NCBI RefSeq assembly: GCF_008632125.1
Contig: NZ_VWRN01000006.1
Coordinates: 1 to 64,000, forward strand
Reading direction: 5' to 3'
DNA: 64,000 nucleotides
Origin: Cupriavidus cauae
GTDB taxonomy: Bacteria > Pseudomonadota > Gammaproteobacteria > Burkholderiales > Burkholderiaceae
Shown: one piece after another, positions 36,264-43,899 of the stretch
How the letters are laid out: every line of letters starts with the position of its first letter
Numbering within the stretch: position 1 is the stretch's first letter
Notes under the pieces: model-generated
The model's input: only the letters and a program-made list of their open reading frames with translations
Databases searched by the model: none
What the model was told of the DNA's origin: nothing
Made by a program: the position numbers and the translations under genes

Positions 36264-36540
36264 TCGTTCGCGAGGGACGAAAGCCGAAGCTTCGGCCAGG
36301 CAGATGCGCCAATCGTCCGCGAGGGCCGGAGCTGAAGCTTCGGCCAGGCAGATGCGCTGATCGTCCGCGAGAGCCGGAGCCGAGGCTTCGGCCAGGCAGA
36401 TGCGCTGATCGTCCGCGAGGGCCGGAGCTGAAGCTTCGGCCAGGCAGATGCGCTAATCGTCCGCGAGGGCCGGAGCCGCAGCTTCGGCCAGGCAGATGTG
36501 CTAATCGTCCGCGAGGGCCGTAGCCGCAGCTTCGGCCTTT
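36241..36540. repeat. Tandem repeat, 48-49 bp x 6 plus partial
   Basis: Copies start at 36241, 36290, 36338, 36386, 36434 and 36482, with a partial at 36530. Each begins cttcggccaggcagatgcgc and continues with atcgtccgcgagggccgg. The first period is 49 bases, the rest 48. The array spans the whole gap between two convergent genes and supplies the 3' end and stop codon of both. Confidence 0.95.
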
Positions 36541-37271
36541 TCTTCCACCAGGAACTTGACGTTCAAGGTCGTCCACTCGCTGGAGCGGATCACCAGCCGA
36601 TTGCCCTCGATCGGGTAGAAGCGCCCGTGCTCCTCCAGGCCGCGCCCACGGTCGTCGGTCAATTTGCGCCGGGACGCGGCCGACAGGATGATTCGCTCCA
36701 GCTCCCCATCGCTCTTGAACTCGAAGTCCTCCAGCAGGCCGGTGTAGAGATACGACTGGTCCTTCATCGGCACCACGGCGCTGATGACCACCATGGCGCC
36801 GTCGCTGATGCCCGAATCGATGCCGCTGAAGAGGTAGTACCAGGGCGCCTGCTGCCGGAAGAAGCCGCTCGCCCAGCTGTTCGGGTGGTCCAGATGGAAC
36901 CGGCTGACCAGCCAGCGGCGCAGCATGGCCAGCGCGAAGGCGAGGCCAAACGTCCCGGCGAAGAAGCCGAACACCGGCCAAGGGTGTTCGTTCAGCCATT
37001 CATAGCGGTGCGGCGGGACGCTGGCCGCCGCGGCACCGCCGGACAGCATGCGCAGCGCGTCGCCGAGATAGAGCTGGTAACCGAAATATTCCGTGGCGGC
37101 GAGGCCGACCACGGCATCCACGATCAGCGCCAGCACGATGGACTTGATCGCCGTCGCCCCGAAGGGCGTCATATCGGCTTCGCGCGCCTCTCTGGCCTGG
37201 CTGTAGTGGTGGTAAAGAAAGCCCGGCGCGACCAGGAAAAACAGCAGGATCGCGGGCAGCGCGATGTTCAA
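36501..37271 (-). CDS. Membrane protein of unknown function (DUF6338-like)
   Basis: A 256-residue protein with an N-terminal hydrophobic helix (MNIALPAILLFFLVAPGFLY), further membrane segments near residues 45-65 and 98-118, and a cytoplasmic C-terminal half with GIDSGISDGAMVVISAVVPM, DQSYLYTGLLEDFEFKSDGE and EGNRLVIRSSEW, a beta-rich pattern. It resembles DUF6338 membrane proteins from memory, but this could not be checked. The last residues (KAEAAATALADD) are encoded by the 48-bp array. It starts two bases after the stop of the 59-residue gene, so the two are surely cotranscribed. Confidence 0.7.
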   Translation of the reverse strand: MNIALPAILLFFLVAPGFLYHHYSQAREAREADMTPFGATAIKSIVLALIVDAVVGLAATEYFGYQLYLGDALRMLSGGAAAASVPPHRYEWLNEHPWPVFGFFAGTFGLAFALAMLRRWLVSRFHLDHPNSWASGFFRQQAPWYYLFSGIDSGISDGAMVVISAVVPMKDQSYLYTGLLEDFEFKSDGELERIILSAASRRKLTDDRGRGLEEHGRFYPIEGNRLVIRSSEWTTLNVKFLVEEKAEAAATALADD

Positions 37272-37273
37272 GG

Positions 37274-37453
37274 TCAGCCCTGGGCGGGAATCAGCTTCAG
37301 CTTGACCTCGCGCTCAACGCCCTTGGCGGCGTCCCGGATCTTGAACGTCCTGGTGGAGTTCAGCTTCCCGGTGGCGATGAACTCGCGCAGCGCCTTGTCG
37401 CTCTCGGGATCGTTGCGGATCAGCTTGACCGTGGTCCTGACAGTGGCTTTCAT
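37274..37453 (-). CDS. Small basic protein (59 aa), unknown function
   Basis: A 59-residue lysine/arginine-rich protein (begins MKATVRTTVKLIRNDPESDK, ends KLKLIPAQG) with no membrane segment and a mixed alpha/beta look. GGAGGA sits at ideal spacing before the ATG, and the stop is two bases from the next gene's ATG, so it is very likely real despite its size. No family was recognised. It is the first gene of a pair with the DUF6338-like membrane protein and lies just downstream of the AbiF-type gene on the same strand. Confidence 0.75.
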   Translation of the reverse strand: MKATVRTTVKLIRNDPESDKALREFIATGKLNSTRTFKIRDAAKGVEREVKLKLIPAQG

Positions 37454-37474
37454 CGCTTGTCCTCCAATGGGAAA

Positions 37475-37505
37475 AGTATAGTAGGTCCGACTCGTTCGAC
37501 CTCAA
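37475..37505 (-). promoter_or_regulatory. Possible promoter for the 59-aa / membrane protein pair
   Basis: Reading leftward: TTGAGG (37505-37500), a 19-base spacer, TATACT (37480-37475), 22 bases before the ATG of the 59-residue gene. The -35 overlaps the abi stop codon. The spacer is long, so this is tentative. Confidence 0.35.
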
Positions 37506-38404
37506 GCTGTTATTTCACGCCAGATTTCCATGCGTTCCCAGCCGTGCGGAAAGCCCATTGCCTGTACCGGAACGGCATATTGGGTAATCAGCTTCTTGAG
37601 ATCGGCACACCAGCTTTGCTTGGGCGAAATCCGCCGCATACAGTGCGTCAGGATGACAAGGGAGTTGTAGAGCTTACGGGAGCCATGCTGGAATCCATCG
37701 CGCAGCGCAGCGGGCTTGTTCCGAGGCAAAACCGGGGTAATCGTGAACTCCCGGTTCCAGAGCCGGCAGTGATGCGCGCAGGTGTTGCGTACCAATGAAA
37801 GGTGACGCAGCCACGATTCCCATACCTTCTCGTCCACCCCATATTCCATCGCAATGGCCCGGCGGGCCGGCATCGGCTTGAGGTTGTTGTACCAGCGAGA
37901 AAGCAGTCCGAGCGTCATTACCTCACAGACCGCCCACACTGGGGGCAAGGGCTCTGCGTAAGTCGCTTTCAAATGTTTGATGAACACTTCGTCGGACCGG
38001 CCTACTTCTTCGGCAAGCTTATCGAGGTTCAGTCGCCATAGGTGGGGCTTGAACGCCAATGCGACATCGAGATGGGCGTGAGGCCCGTATCGGTGAGCCA
38101 ATTGATAGGCCCACTGGCTGCGCATGGAAACCTCCAGGCGTTCGATGGCATCGAGGACATGCAGCCGCAAGGCGCGATCGAATGCGTAGAGATTCATCAC
38201 GTCAGCAAAGCGGCTGCCGGGCCTGAAAATATGGTTGGTGTGGTCCTGTTCGAATGGCAGCCAGTACGCCGCCAGGCGGTAATAATTCAGATGTCGCAGG
38301 CAGGCTTCTGCTTCCGCCGGATCGTCGATCATCATGCCCCGCCGTTGCAGCAAGGCCACCTGCTGCGCGTGAGTCGTAGCCGGCTTGCCAAAGGGGATTT
38401 TCAT
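37502..38404 (-). CDS. AbiF-like HEPN protein (Abi_2 family), RNA toxin-antitoxin or defence effector
   Basis: A 300-residue Abi_2-family protein (AbiD/AbiF group). The family N-terminus is clear ([38 protein letters not shown]), followed by [21 protein letters not shown]. The C-terminal HEPN ribonuclease motif R-x4-H is intact at Arg206 and His211 in [19 protein letters not shown] proteins of this kind cleave RNA and arrest growth. ATG at 38404 is the family start; the longer frame covers the upstream RNA. A structured RNA with promoter and terminator precedes it. The gene is visibly less GC-rich than its neighbours and sits beside tRNA-Ala, which suggests acquisition. Confidence 0.85.
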   Translation of the reverse strand: MKIPFGKPATTHAQQVALLQRRGMMIDDPAEAEACLRHLNYYRLAAYWLPFEQDHTNHIFRPGSRFADVMNLYAFDRALRLHVLDAIERLEVSMRSQWAYQLAHRYGPHAHLDVALAFKPHLWRLNLDKLAEEVGRSDEVFIKHLKATYAEPLPPVWAVCEVMTLGLLSRWYNNLKPMPARRAIAMEYGVDEKVWESWLRHLSLVRNTCAHHCRLWNREFTITPVLPRNKPAALRDGFQHGSRKLYNSLVILTHCMRRISPKQSWCADLKKLITQYAVPVQAMGFPHGWERMEIWREITA

Positions 38405-38442
38405 CGTTGTTCCGATGCAGCCCTGGCCAGACTCTGCCGCAC

Positions 38443-38503
38443 AAAAAAGTAACCCGCCGGTTTGAGGGTACGCTCGCGCGCATAGCCTTGGCGGGTTTTG
38501 TTG
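38443..38503 (-). ncRNA. abiF-type structured RNA upstream of the HEPN gene
   Basis: Read leftward, a TTGCAC/TATACT promoter predicts a start near 38503. The RNA then has AACCCGCC (38497-38490), an inner hairpin UGCGC-GCGA-GCGUA with a GNRA loop, and GGCGGGUU (38458-38451) closing an 8-bp outer helix, followed by ACUUUUUU (38450-38443), an intrinsic terminator. The Abi_2 start codon lies 38 bases further. This layout matches the abiF RNA motif known to precede abiF-family genes. It is predicted to act as RNA antitoxin, with the toxin made by read-through. The exact ends are estimates. Confidence 0.72.
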
Positions 38504-38509
38504 CCGCGT

Positions 38510-38539
38510 AGTATAGGGGCGGGCCGGAGCCCGGTGCAA
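38510..38539 (-). promoter_or_regulatory. Sigma-70 promoter of the abiF-type RNA
   Basis: Reading leftward: TTGCAC (38539-38534), an 18-base spacer, TATACT (38515-38510). It points straight at the structured RNA, with transcription expected to begin about seven bases downstream. Confidence 0.7.
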
Positions 38540-38649
38540 GAGGTTCGCTTCATGGCACGCATATCAGCATGCCTGCTCCACAGCGTCGACTTCAACGCTG
38601 CAGCAAGCTGTCGGTTCTTGCATTCGGCGTTCTGGCGGCCCCAAAAGGC

Positions 38650-38688
38650 CCCAAAAAGCAAAAGGCCAGAGCGCACGCTCTGGCCTTT
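38650..38688 (-). terminator. Intrinsic terminator of tRNA-Ala
   Basis: Perfect 13-bp stem AAAGGCCAGAGCG / CGCTCTGGCCTTT (38688-38661 leftward) with a two-base loop, followed leftward by TTGCTTTTTGG, seven bases after the tRNA 3' end. Confidence 0.85.
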
Positions 38689-38694
38689 GAATCT

Positions 38695-38770
38695 TGGTGG
38701 ACCGAAGGAGGATCGAACTCCCGACCTCTGCATTGCGAACGCAGCGCTCTCCCAGCTGAGCTATCGGCCC
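38695..38770 (-). tRNA. tRNA-Ala (anticodon CGC)
   Basis: A 76-nucleotide cloverleaf including an encoded CCA. Acceptor GGGCCGA pairs with TCGGTCC (one G-T pair), D arm GCTC/GAGC, anticodon stem CTGCG/TGCAG with loop TTCGCAA (anticodon CGC, reading GCG), and T arm GGGAG-TTCGATC-CTCCT. It has its own promoter and terminator. GCG is a heavily used Ala codon in this GC-rich DNA. The AbiF-type locus lies immediately beyond its 3' end. Confidence 0.95.
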
Positions 38771-38780
38771 GTAGCGGGCG

Positions 38781-38810
38781 ATTATAGCGCGAGCTTTGCG
38801 GCGATTTCAA
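38781..38810 (-). promoter_or_regulatory. Sigma-70 promoter of tRNA-Ala
   Basis: Reading leftward: TTGAAA (38810-38805), an 18-base spacer, TATAAT (38786-38781), 11 bases before the tRNA 5' end. It is a near-consensus promoter. Confidence 0.85.
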
Positions 38811-38900
38811 GCCGTCGTGGCGGGTTGGCGTGACCGCCGTCGACCCAGCCATGACGCCGCCTCTAGCCGCCTCAAGGCCCTCAAGCCACCTCACGCCAGC

Positions 38901-40622
38901 TCAAGCCGCCATGCCCGGGTTTCCGCCCATTCCCTTGACCGACGGCAGGTTCAGCGGCGCCGCGGCCACTTCCTTGCGCTGGCGCAGCCAGCCGGCCATC
39001 AGGTCCCAGATCGGCGGGCCGCCGTTGTGGCGGGCTTCCTCGGCGACCGGGGCCCAGCCGGCGACCTTGTAGGTCTTGCCGGCCTCGATCGGCTTGCCCT
39101 TCAGGCGCATCTCGGTGATCCGCTTGCCCATCGGCGCCGCCGGGTCGATGGTGTACTGCAGGCCGCCGACGCGGACCATGTCGCCGCCCTGCTGGTAGTA
39201 GGGGTCGGGGTTGAACAGGTTGTCGGCCACGTCCTCGAGCACGGTCTTGATGGTCTCGCCGCTCATCTGCGTCACCGTGGTGTACGGGTAGGTGATCGCG
39301 GTCTGGTCCATCAGCTTTTCCATCGTGATGCCCTCGCCGGGCAGCAGCGTGGTGCCCCAGCGGAAGCCGGGCGAGAACGCGATCTCGGCGCCCTGCACGT
39401 CCATCAGCCCGTCCAGGATCAGCTGGTCGAAGGTGCCGTTGAAATTGCCGCGGCGGTAGAGCAGTTCCTTGTTGACCGCCAGCACCTCGCCCAGCTTCTG
39501 CTCGTAGGGCGCGCGGACCTTGCGGATCAGCACGTCCATCGCCGGATCGGCGGGCAGGTAGTCGGCGAACACAGGCAGCAACCGGTAGCGGAAGTCGGCG
39601 ACCTTGCCGCCGCGCACGTCGAAGTCGAGCACGCCGAGGAACTTGCCGTTCGAGCCGGCGTTGGTGACCAGCGTGGTGCCGCCCGCGTTGCGCACGCGCA
39701 CCGGGGCCGGCACGCCGTCATGGGTGTGGCCGCCAAGGATGGCGTCGAGTCCGCGCACGCGCGAGGCGAGCTTCACGTCGACGTCCATGCCGTTGTGCGA
39801 CAGCAGCACCACCGCCTGCGCGCCCTTGGCGCGGGCCTCGTCGATGATGCGCTGCAGGTTCTCTTCCTGGATGCCGAAGGTCCAGTCGGGCACCAGGTAG
39901 CCGGGGTTGGCGATGGGTGTATAGGGGAAGGCCTGGCCGATGATGGCGACCGGCACGCCATTCATCTCGCGCAGCGTGTAGGCCTCGAAGACCGGGTCCT
40001 CGAAGTCCTTCGTCTTGACGTTCTGCGCCAGGAAGGCGACCTTGCCCTTGAAGTCGCGGTCGACCACCTCGCGCACGCGTTCGGCGCCGAGGGTCATTTC
40101 CCAGTGCGGCGTCATCGCGTCGACACCGAGCGCGAGCGCGGCATCGACCATGTCCTGGCCGCGCGTCCACAGCGCGGTCGCCGAGCCCTGCCAGGTGTCG
40201 CCGCCGTCGAGCAGCAGCGCGCCGGGGCGGCTGGCCTTCAGCTGCTTGACCAGCGTGGCCAGATGGGCGAAGCCGCCGACCTTGCCGTAGCGGCGCGCGG
40301 CCTCGGTGAAATCGAGATAGGTGAAGGCGTGCGCCTCGGCGCTGCCCGGCGCGATCCGGTAGTGCTTCAGCAGGGCCTGGCCGACCAGGTGCGGCGGCTT
40401 GCCGGCATAGTCGCCGATGCCCAGGTTGACGCTGGGTTCGCGGAAATGGACCGGCAGCAGTTGCGCATGGCAGTCGGTGAAATGCAGCAGGTGCACGTTG
40501 CCGAAGCGCGGCACGTCGTACAGCCTGGCGGCGGCCTGGGCCGCCTGCGCGTCGCGCGTGGGGAAAGCCATGCCCGCGGCGCTGGCGATGGCCAGCACCT
40601 GCAGGAACTCGCGTCGGTTCAT
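38901..40622 (-). CDS. soxB: Thiosulfohydrolase SoxB
   Basis: Periplasmic dimanganese hydrolase that releases sulfate from SoxY-bound thiosulfonate. The 573-residue protein has a Tat-like signal (MNRREFLQVLAIASAAGMAF), metallophosphatase motifs LHFTDCHAQLLPVHF, LLDGGDTWQGS, LLSHNGMDVD and GGHTHDGVP, and a 5'-nucleotidase C-terminal domain (NFNGTFDQLILDGLMDVQGA). Last gene of the leftward sox operon, 79 bases after a thioredoxin-like gene. Confidence 0.96.
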   Translation of the reverse strand: MNRREFLQVLAIASAAGMAFPTRDAQAAQAAARLYDVPRFGNVHLLHFTDCHAQLLPVHFREPSVNLGIGDYAGKPPHLVGQALLKHYRIAPGSAEAHAFTYLDFTEAARRYGKVGGFAHLATLVKQLKASRPGALLLDGGDTWQGSATALWTRGQDMVDAALALGVDAMTPHWEMTLGAERVREVVDRDFKGKVAFLAQNVKTKDFEDPVFEAYTLREMNGVPVAIIGQAFPYTPIANPGYLVPDWTFGIQEENLQRIIDEARAKGAQAVVLLSHNGMDVDVKLASRVRGLDAILGGHTHDGVPAPVRVRNAGGTTLVTNAGSNGKFLGVLDFDVRGGKVADFRYRLLPVFADYLPADPAMDVLIRKVRAPYEQKLGEVLAVNKELLYRRGNFNGTFDQLILDGLMDVQGAEIAFSPGFRWGTTLLPGEGITMEKLMDQTAITYPYTTVTQMSGETIKTVLEDVADNLFNPDPYYQQGGDMVRVGGLQYTIDPAAPMGKRITEMRLKGKPIEAGKTYKVAGWAPVAEEARHNGGPPIWDLMAGWLRQRKEVAAAPLNLPSVKGMGGNPGMAA

Positions 40623-40701
40623 TGTCGTCTTCCTCTCGATGGCGGCCGCGCCGTCCGGGCAGGATCGGTGCAGGACCGGGACGGGCCGCTTTGCCGCCGC
40701 G

Positions 40702-41265
40702 CTAGGGCCTGGCGTACTTGGCCAGCGCGGCGACTTCCTCCTCCAGCATCTCGCCGACTTCCTTCTGTATGACCTTGCCCCTGGCGTCGATCACGTACAG
40801 CTCGGGCAGGCCCTTGCGCGGACCGATCGCGGCGCGCAGCGCCGGCGTGTCCATCGCCGCGGGGAAGGTATAGCCGCGCTGGCGCAGATAGCCGACGGCG
40901 TCCTTCTGGTCCTTGTCGATGCTGATGGTCAGCACCTGCAGCGGCGTGCCACGCGTGCTGTCGTAGAGCTTCTGCAGGCGCGGGTTCTGCAGCGCGCAGA
41001 ACGGGCACCACGAGGCCCAGATCTGCACCACCAGCGGCTTGCCGGCCCAGTGCTCGGGCGGCACGGTGCGGCCGTCGAGCAGCTGGACCGCGGGCAGGCG
41101 CACGGTGTCGCCGACTTCGAGGGCGGCGGCCGGGGCGGCAAATGCCAACGCCAACGCCAACGCCACGGTGGACGCGATGGCCGCGACGATGCCCGACGCC
41201 GCGGCGCGCATCGCGCGATGCGGCCCCTGCCTCCAGCCGACCGTCACCACCGCCGCGGCCCGCAT
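40702..41265 (-). CDS. Sox-cluster thioredoxin-like (TlpA/SoxW-type) protein
   Basis: Secreted thioredoxin-fold protein with the active site WCPFC (in VQIWASWCPFCALQNPRL) and the C-terminal GLPELYVIDARGKVIQKEVG. A signal segment (about residues 20-48, AAASGIVAAIASTVALALAL) directs it to the periplasm, where such proteins keep SoxY or cytochrome thiols reduced. The product is 187 residues from ATG at 41265, which has GAGGG upstream; ATG at 41211 would give a more normal signal peptide. It lies between soxX and soxB. Confidence 0.85.
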   Translation of the reverse strand: MRAAAVVTVGWRQGPHRAMRAAASGIVAAIASTVALALALAFAAPAAALEVGDTVRLPAVQLLDGRTVPPEHWAGKPLVVQIWASWCPFCALQNPRLQKLYDSTRGTPLQVLTISIDKDQKDAVGYLRQRGYTFPAAMDTPALRAAIGPRKGLPELYVIDARGKVIQKEVGEMLEEEVAALAKYARP

Positions 41266-41274
41266 CCCGCCCTC

Positions 41275-41979
41275 TTACTGGTTGACCGGCGACGCCGGGT
41301 CCAGCAGCAGCGCCATCACGTCGCGAATCTGCTGCTCGGTCAGGATGCCCTTATGGCCAAAGCGCGGCATGTTCGAGCACGCGGCGAAGGCGTTCGAGTC
41401 CCAGATCTTGCCCCAGGTGTACTTGAGCACCGCTTCCGAGTTGCCGCGCAGCTTGCCGTACTGATACAGCGACGGGCCGATGTTGCCGAACGAGATCTCG
41501 GCCTTGGTCATCTGGTGGCAGGCATAGCAGTTGCCGCCGTTGACGCCGCCGGGCGGGTCGGAGAACTGCATGCCGCGGCCGAGCTGGGCCACCTTCTCGC
41601 CTTCCTTCCAGTCGCCGAGCCAGCGGTTGTCGGCCGGATAGCGGATCTTCTGCTGTTCGGCGGCCTCGACCTTCTTCGCCACCGCGGCCGGCACCTTGCT
41701 GCGGTCCGGATAGTCGCTGCAGACCTTCTGCATGTCGTCGCGCTCGATGACGCCCTGGACCGTCGCCGGCCCCTTGGAGCTGAACGATGTTGCAATCATC
41801 CGCATCATGTCGGCGTCGCTGACCGACGGGATGTCGGCGACCTTCGCCGGCGTCTTCGATGCCGCGCGCGGGGACGCGGCGCGCTCCTGGGCCATCGCCG
41901 GCGCCGCGATCACTGCCAGCGCGGCGCTGACCGCCACGGCCGCGGCGCCGCGCAGGCGCGATTGTTTTGTCTGGATCAT
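41275..41979 (-). CDS. soxX: Sulfur oxidation c-type cytochrome SoxX
   Basis: Monoheme subunit of SoxAX, which loads thiosulfate onto SoxY. It has a signal peptide (to about residue 30, APAMAQ), one heme site CYACH in NGGNCYACHQMTKAEISFGN, and Met ligation likely in CSNMPRFGHKGILT. At 234 residues it is longer than classical SoxX because of an N-terminal extension with DIPSVSDADMMRMIATSF, as in several Burkholderiales. It follows soxA by 19 bases. Confidence 0.93.
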   Translation of the reverse strand: MIQTKQSRLRGAAAVAVSAALAVIAAPAMAQERAASPRAASKTPAKVADIPSVSDADMMRMIATSFSSKGPATVQGVIERDDMQKVCSDYPDRSKVPAAVAKKVEAAEQQKIRYPADNRWLGDWKEGEKVAQLGRGMQFSDPPGGVNGGNCYACHQMTKAEISFGNIGPSLYQYGKLRGNSEAVLKYTWGKIWDSNAFAACSNMPRFGHKGILTEQQIRDVMALLLDPASPVNQ

Positions 41980-41998
41980 GTCGTGCTCTCCCCCTGGT

Positions 41999-42826
41999 TC
42001 AGCGCTTCAGGCCGGGGCCGTCGTAGGTGCCGCCGTTGGCATTGCGCGCCAGGAACATCGTGAGCGCGGTGATCACATCGGAGCCGTAGGCGGGCTCGGG
42101 GAAGCGCTGCTGGCGCAGGCAATCGTAGAGCCGGTGCTGCATCGTGCGAACCTCGCCCTGCGAGACGCGGTACGCCGGCCAGGTGGTGTAGGCCGCCTGG
42201 GCGCCCTTGTCGGTCAGCAGATTGGGCAGGTCCTGCAGGCGGATGCGCTGGCCGTCGACCGCATGGCAGGTCGCGCAGGCGAAGTCGTAGGCGCCGCCAC
42301 GGTAATAGAACATCTTCTGGCCAAGCGCGTAGACCTGCTTCTCTTCCGGATGGTCCAGCTTGACGTTCATCTTGACGCCGCGCGACTCGCCGGTGACGAA
42401 GGCCACCAGCCGCTCGATGTCGGAACGCTTGCCCGAGGACGAGAACGGCGTCACCTTGGCCTGCTGCTCGGTCAGCCCCTGCAGCGTCGTGCGGCACCAC
42501 ACCAGCCGCTGCTCCAGGTCCATCACCTTGCCGGCGTCGGCAAAATAGCGCGGCAGCTCGGCGTAGGCGCCCTTGGTCACGCCGGGGCCCTTGCCGAGGT
42601 CGCACCGCTCGAGCGATACGTTCTTCGGCCCGGCCGGCTTTTTCCACAGCTCCTCGCCGGCGGCTTCCCACAGCTCTGCGGGATTGCCCTCGGCCAGCAT
42701 CTGCCGGTACTTGGCGATTTCGTCGGTGGTATTGCTTTCGCCCTGCGCCTGCACGGCCATCGCGCCCGTCAGCGCGACGGCGCCGGCCAGCACGGCCCAG
42801 CCAGAACGGCGTCGGTTCGGTCTCAT
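41999..42826 (-). CDS. soxA: Sulfur oxidation cytochrome SoxA, single-heme type
   Basis: Catalytic subunit of SoxAX. A signal peptide (about 27 residues) precedes the mature protein. One heme site, CATCH in YDFACATCHAVDGQRIRL, is present, and the active-site Cys is in MQHRLYDCLRQQRFPEPAYG. The first heme site of diheme SoxA is replaced by two isolated cysteines (RCDLGKGPG and VWCRTTLQ), so this is the single-heme form. Length 275 residues. It sits upstream of soxX in the operon. Confidence 0.94.
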   Translation of the reverse strand: MRPNRRRSGWAVLAGAVALTGAMAVQAQGESNTTDEIAKYRQMLAEGNPAELWEAAGEELWKKPAGPKNVSLERCDLGKGPGVTKGAYAELPRYFADAGKVMDLEQRLVWCRTTLQGLTEQQAKVTPFSSSGKRSDIERLVAFVTGESRGVKMNVKLDHPEEKQVYALGQKMFYYRGGAYDFACATCHAVDGQRIRLQDLPNLLTDKGAQAAYTTWPAYRVSQGEVRTMQHRLYDCLRQQRFPEPAYGSDVITALTMFLARNANGGTYDGPGLKR

Positions 42827-42931
42827 GGGGTTTCTCCTCTCGGTCTCGCCGACCAGGCGGGCCGCTGTTGTTCTATGCGCGCATCGTTCCCTGCGCGGAT
42901 CTTCCCTGCGCGGATCGCGCCGCGCAGCACG

Positions 42932-43390
42932 CTACGGCTTGATATAGGCGTAGCCTTCGTCCTGCTGCAGCCGCGCGATCTCGACCACGCCGGCCTGCAC
43001 TATCCTGGTCTCGAGCAGCAGCTTGTTCTCGGGAATCTGGCGGGCGGTCAACGTGTTGCGGCAGACGCGGAACTCGACGCCCATGCCGGCCAGCGCGCCG
43101 ACCGCGGCATCGAAGGTGTTGCCGCGCGCGTCGCGGGCGCCCTCGACCAGGAAATCCACGCCGTAGCCGAGCGCGACCACGACGATCTTCGTATTGGGCG
43201 CGCCGGCCAGATGGTTGCGCAGATTCCCGATCGCGCGCACCGCCTGGTCGTTGCCTTCCGACAGCTGGTACACCACCCGGTGGCGTCCGCCCCCGCTCCG
43301 CGGCGCGCCCGCCGTCTGGGCCGCGGCCCGGCTACCGAGTCCGACCGCCGCCAGCGCGGCGGCCGCCTTTGCAAAGAATGCTCGACGCAT
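42932..43390 (-). CDS. DsrE-family protein of the sox cluster
   Basis: A 152-residue DsrE/F-like protein with an N-terminal signal (MRRAFFAKAAAALAAVGLGS), then RVVYQLSEGNDQAVRAIGNL, KIVVVALGYGVDFLVEGA and a Cys in VEFRVCRNTL, the position of the sulfur-carrying Cys in DsrE proteins. Such genes recur in sox clusters between soxA and soxZ. A periplasmic sulfur-transfer role is likely but unproven. Confidence 0.8.
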   Translation of the reverse strand: MRRAFFAKAAAALAAVGLGSRAAAQTAGAPRSGGGRHRVVYQLSEGNDQAVRAIGNLRNHLAGAPNTKIVVVALGYGVDFLVEGARDARGNTFDAAVGALAGMGVEFRVCRNTLTARQIPENKLLLETRIVQAGVVEIARLQQDEGYAYIKP

Positions 43391-43495
43391 GATCTTCCTT
43401 CCGCCGCGTCCGCCGCGCCTCGTGCGCGGCCGCCGACCCGGCTACCGAAGGGGCACCTTACCAGAGCGGCCGGCAACCTGCCGTCCGCGCCGGCA

Positions 43496-43807
43496 TCACG
43501 AGATGGTGGCCTCGTCGGTCCGCTTGTCGCCCCGATTGTCGACCCAGGTCACCGTGACCTTGTCGCCCTTGGCGCCGCCCTTGAACTTGAAGTTCAGGAA
43601 CGGGTCCTTGGACACCGCCGGGCCGAAGTTGGCGTGGAAGACCTCCTTGCCCTTGCACTGGGCGATCACGGTCTGGATGTGCCAGGCCGGGATGGTCTTG
43701 CCGGACGCGTCCTTGCGCTGGCCGGTTTCCATATCGTGTTTCATCAGAATCTTGACGTCGACCACGCCGCCGTTCTCGGTGGCGCGTACGCGCATCGGGT
43801 CTGCCAT
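43496..43807 (-). CDS. soxZ: Thiosulfate oxidation carrier subunit SoxZ
   Basis: Immunoglobulin-like partner of SoxY in the SoxYZ carrier. The 103-residue sequence has RVRATENGGVVDVKILMKHD, then TIPAWHIQTVIAQCKGKEVF and a C-terminal GDKVTVTWVDNRGDKRTDEA, all standard SoxZ. No signal peptide, as expected, since it is exported bound to SoxY. It follows soxY by 92 bases. Confidence 0.95.
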   Translation of the reverse strand: MADPMRVRATENGGVVDVKILMKHDMETGQRKDASGKTIPAWHIQTVIAQCKGKEVFHANFGPAVSKDPFLNFKFKGGAKGDKVTVTWVDNRGDKRTDEATIS

Positions 43808-43899
43808 GACGTTCTCCTGTTGCGATGGTTGCGATGGGCAGTCTGGGAAAGCGGGACGCCGCGGCGGTCAGCGCGGCGCCTGTGCCTGCGATCGGCTTG

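Noticed and set aside
36085..36999. Repeat protein reading through the 48-bp array on the minus strand
   Set aside because: The unit is a multiple of three and so stays open, but there is no start signal and it overlaps two better-supported genes.
37314..37505. A 63-residue frame overlapping the 59-residue gene
   Set aside because: Out of frame with the ribosome-binding site and composed of His/Gln/Arg; the 59-residue frame has the GGAGGA and the tight junction to the next gene.
36241..38770. Integrative element with integrase and att sites at tRNA-Ala
   Set aside because: No integrase is present, and no copy of the tRNA 3' end was found on the far side of the locus, so only tRNA-adjacent insertion is claimed, not a mobile element.
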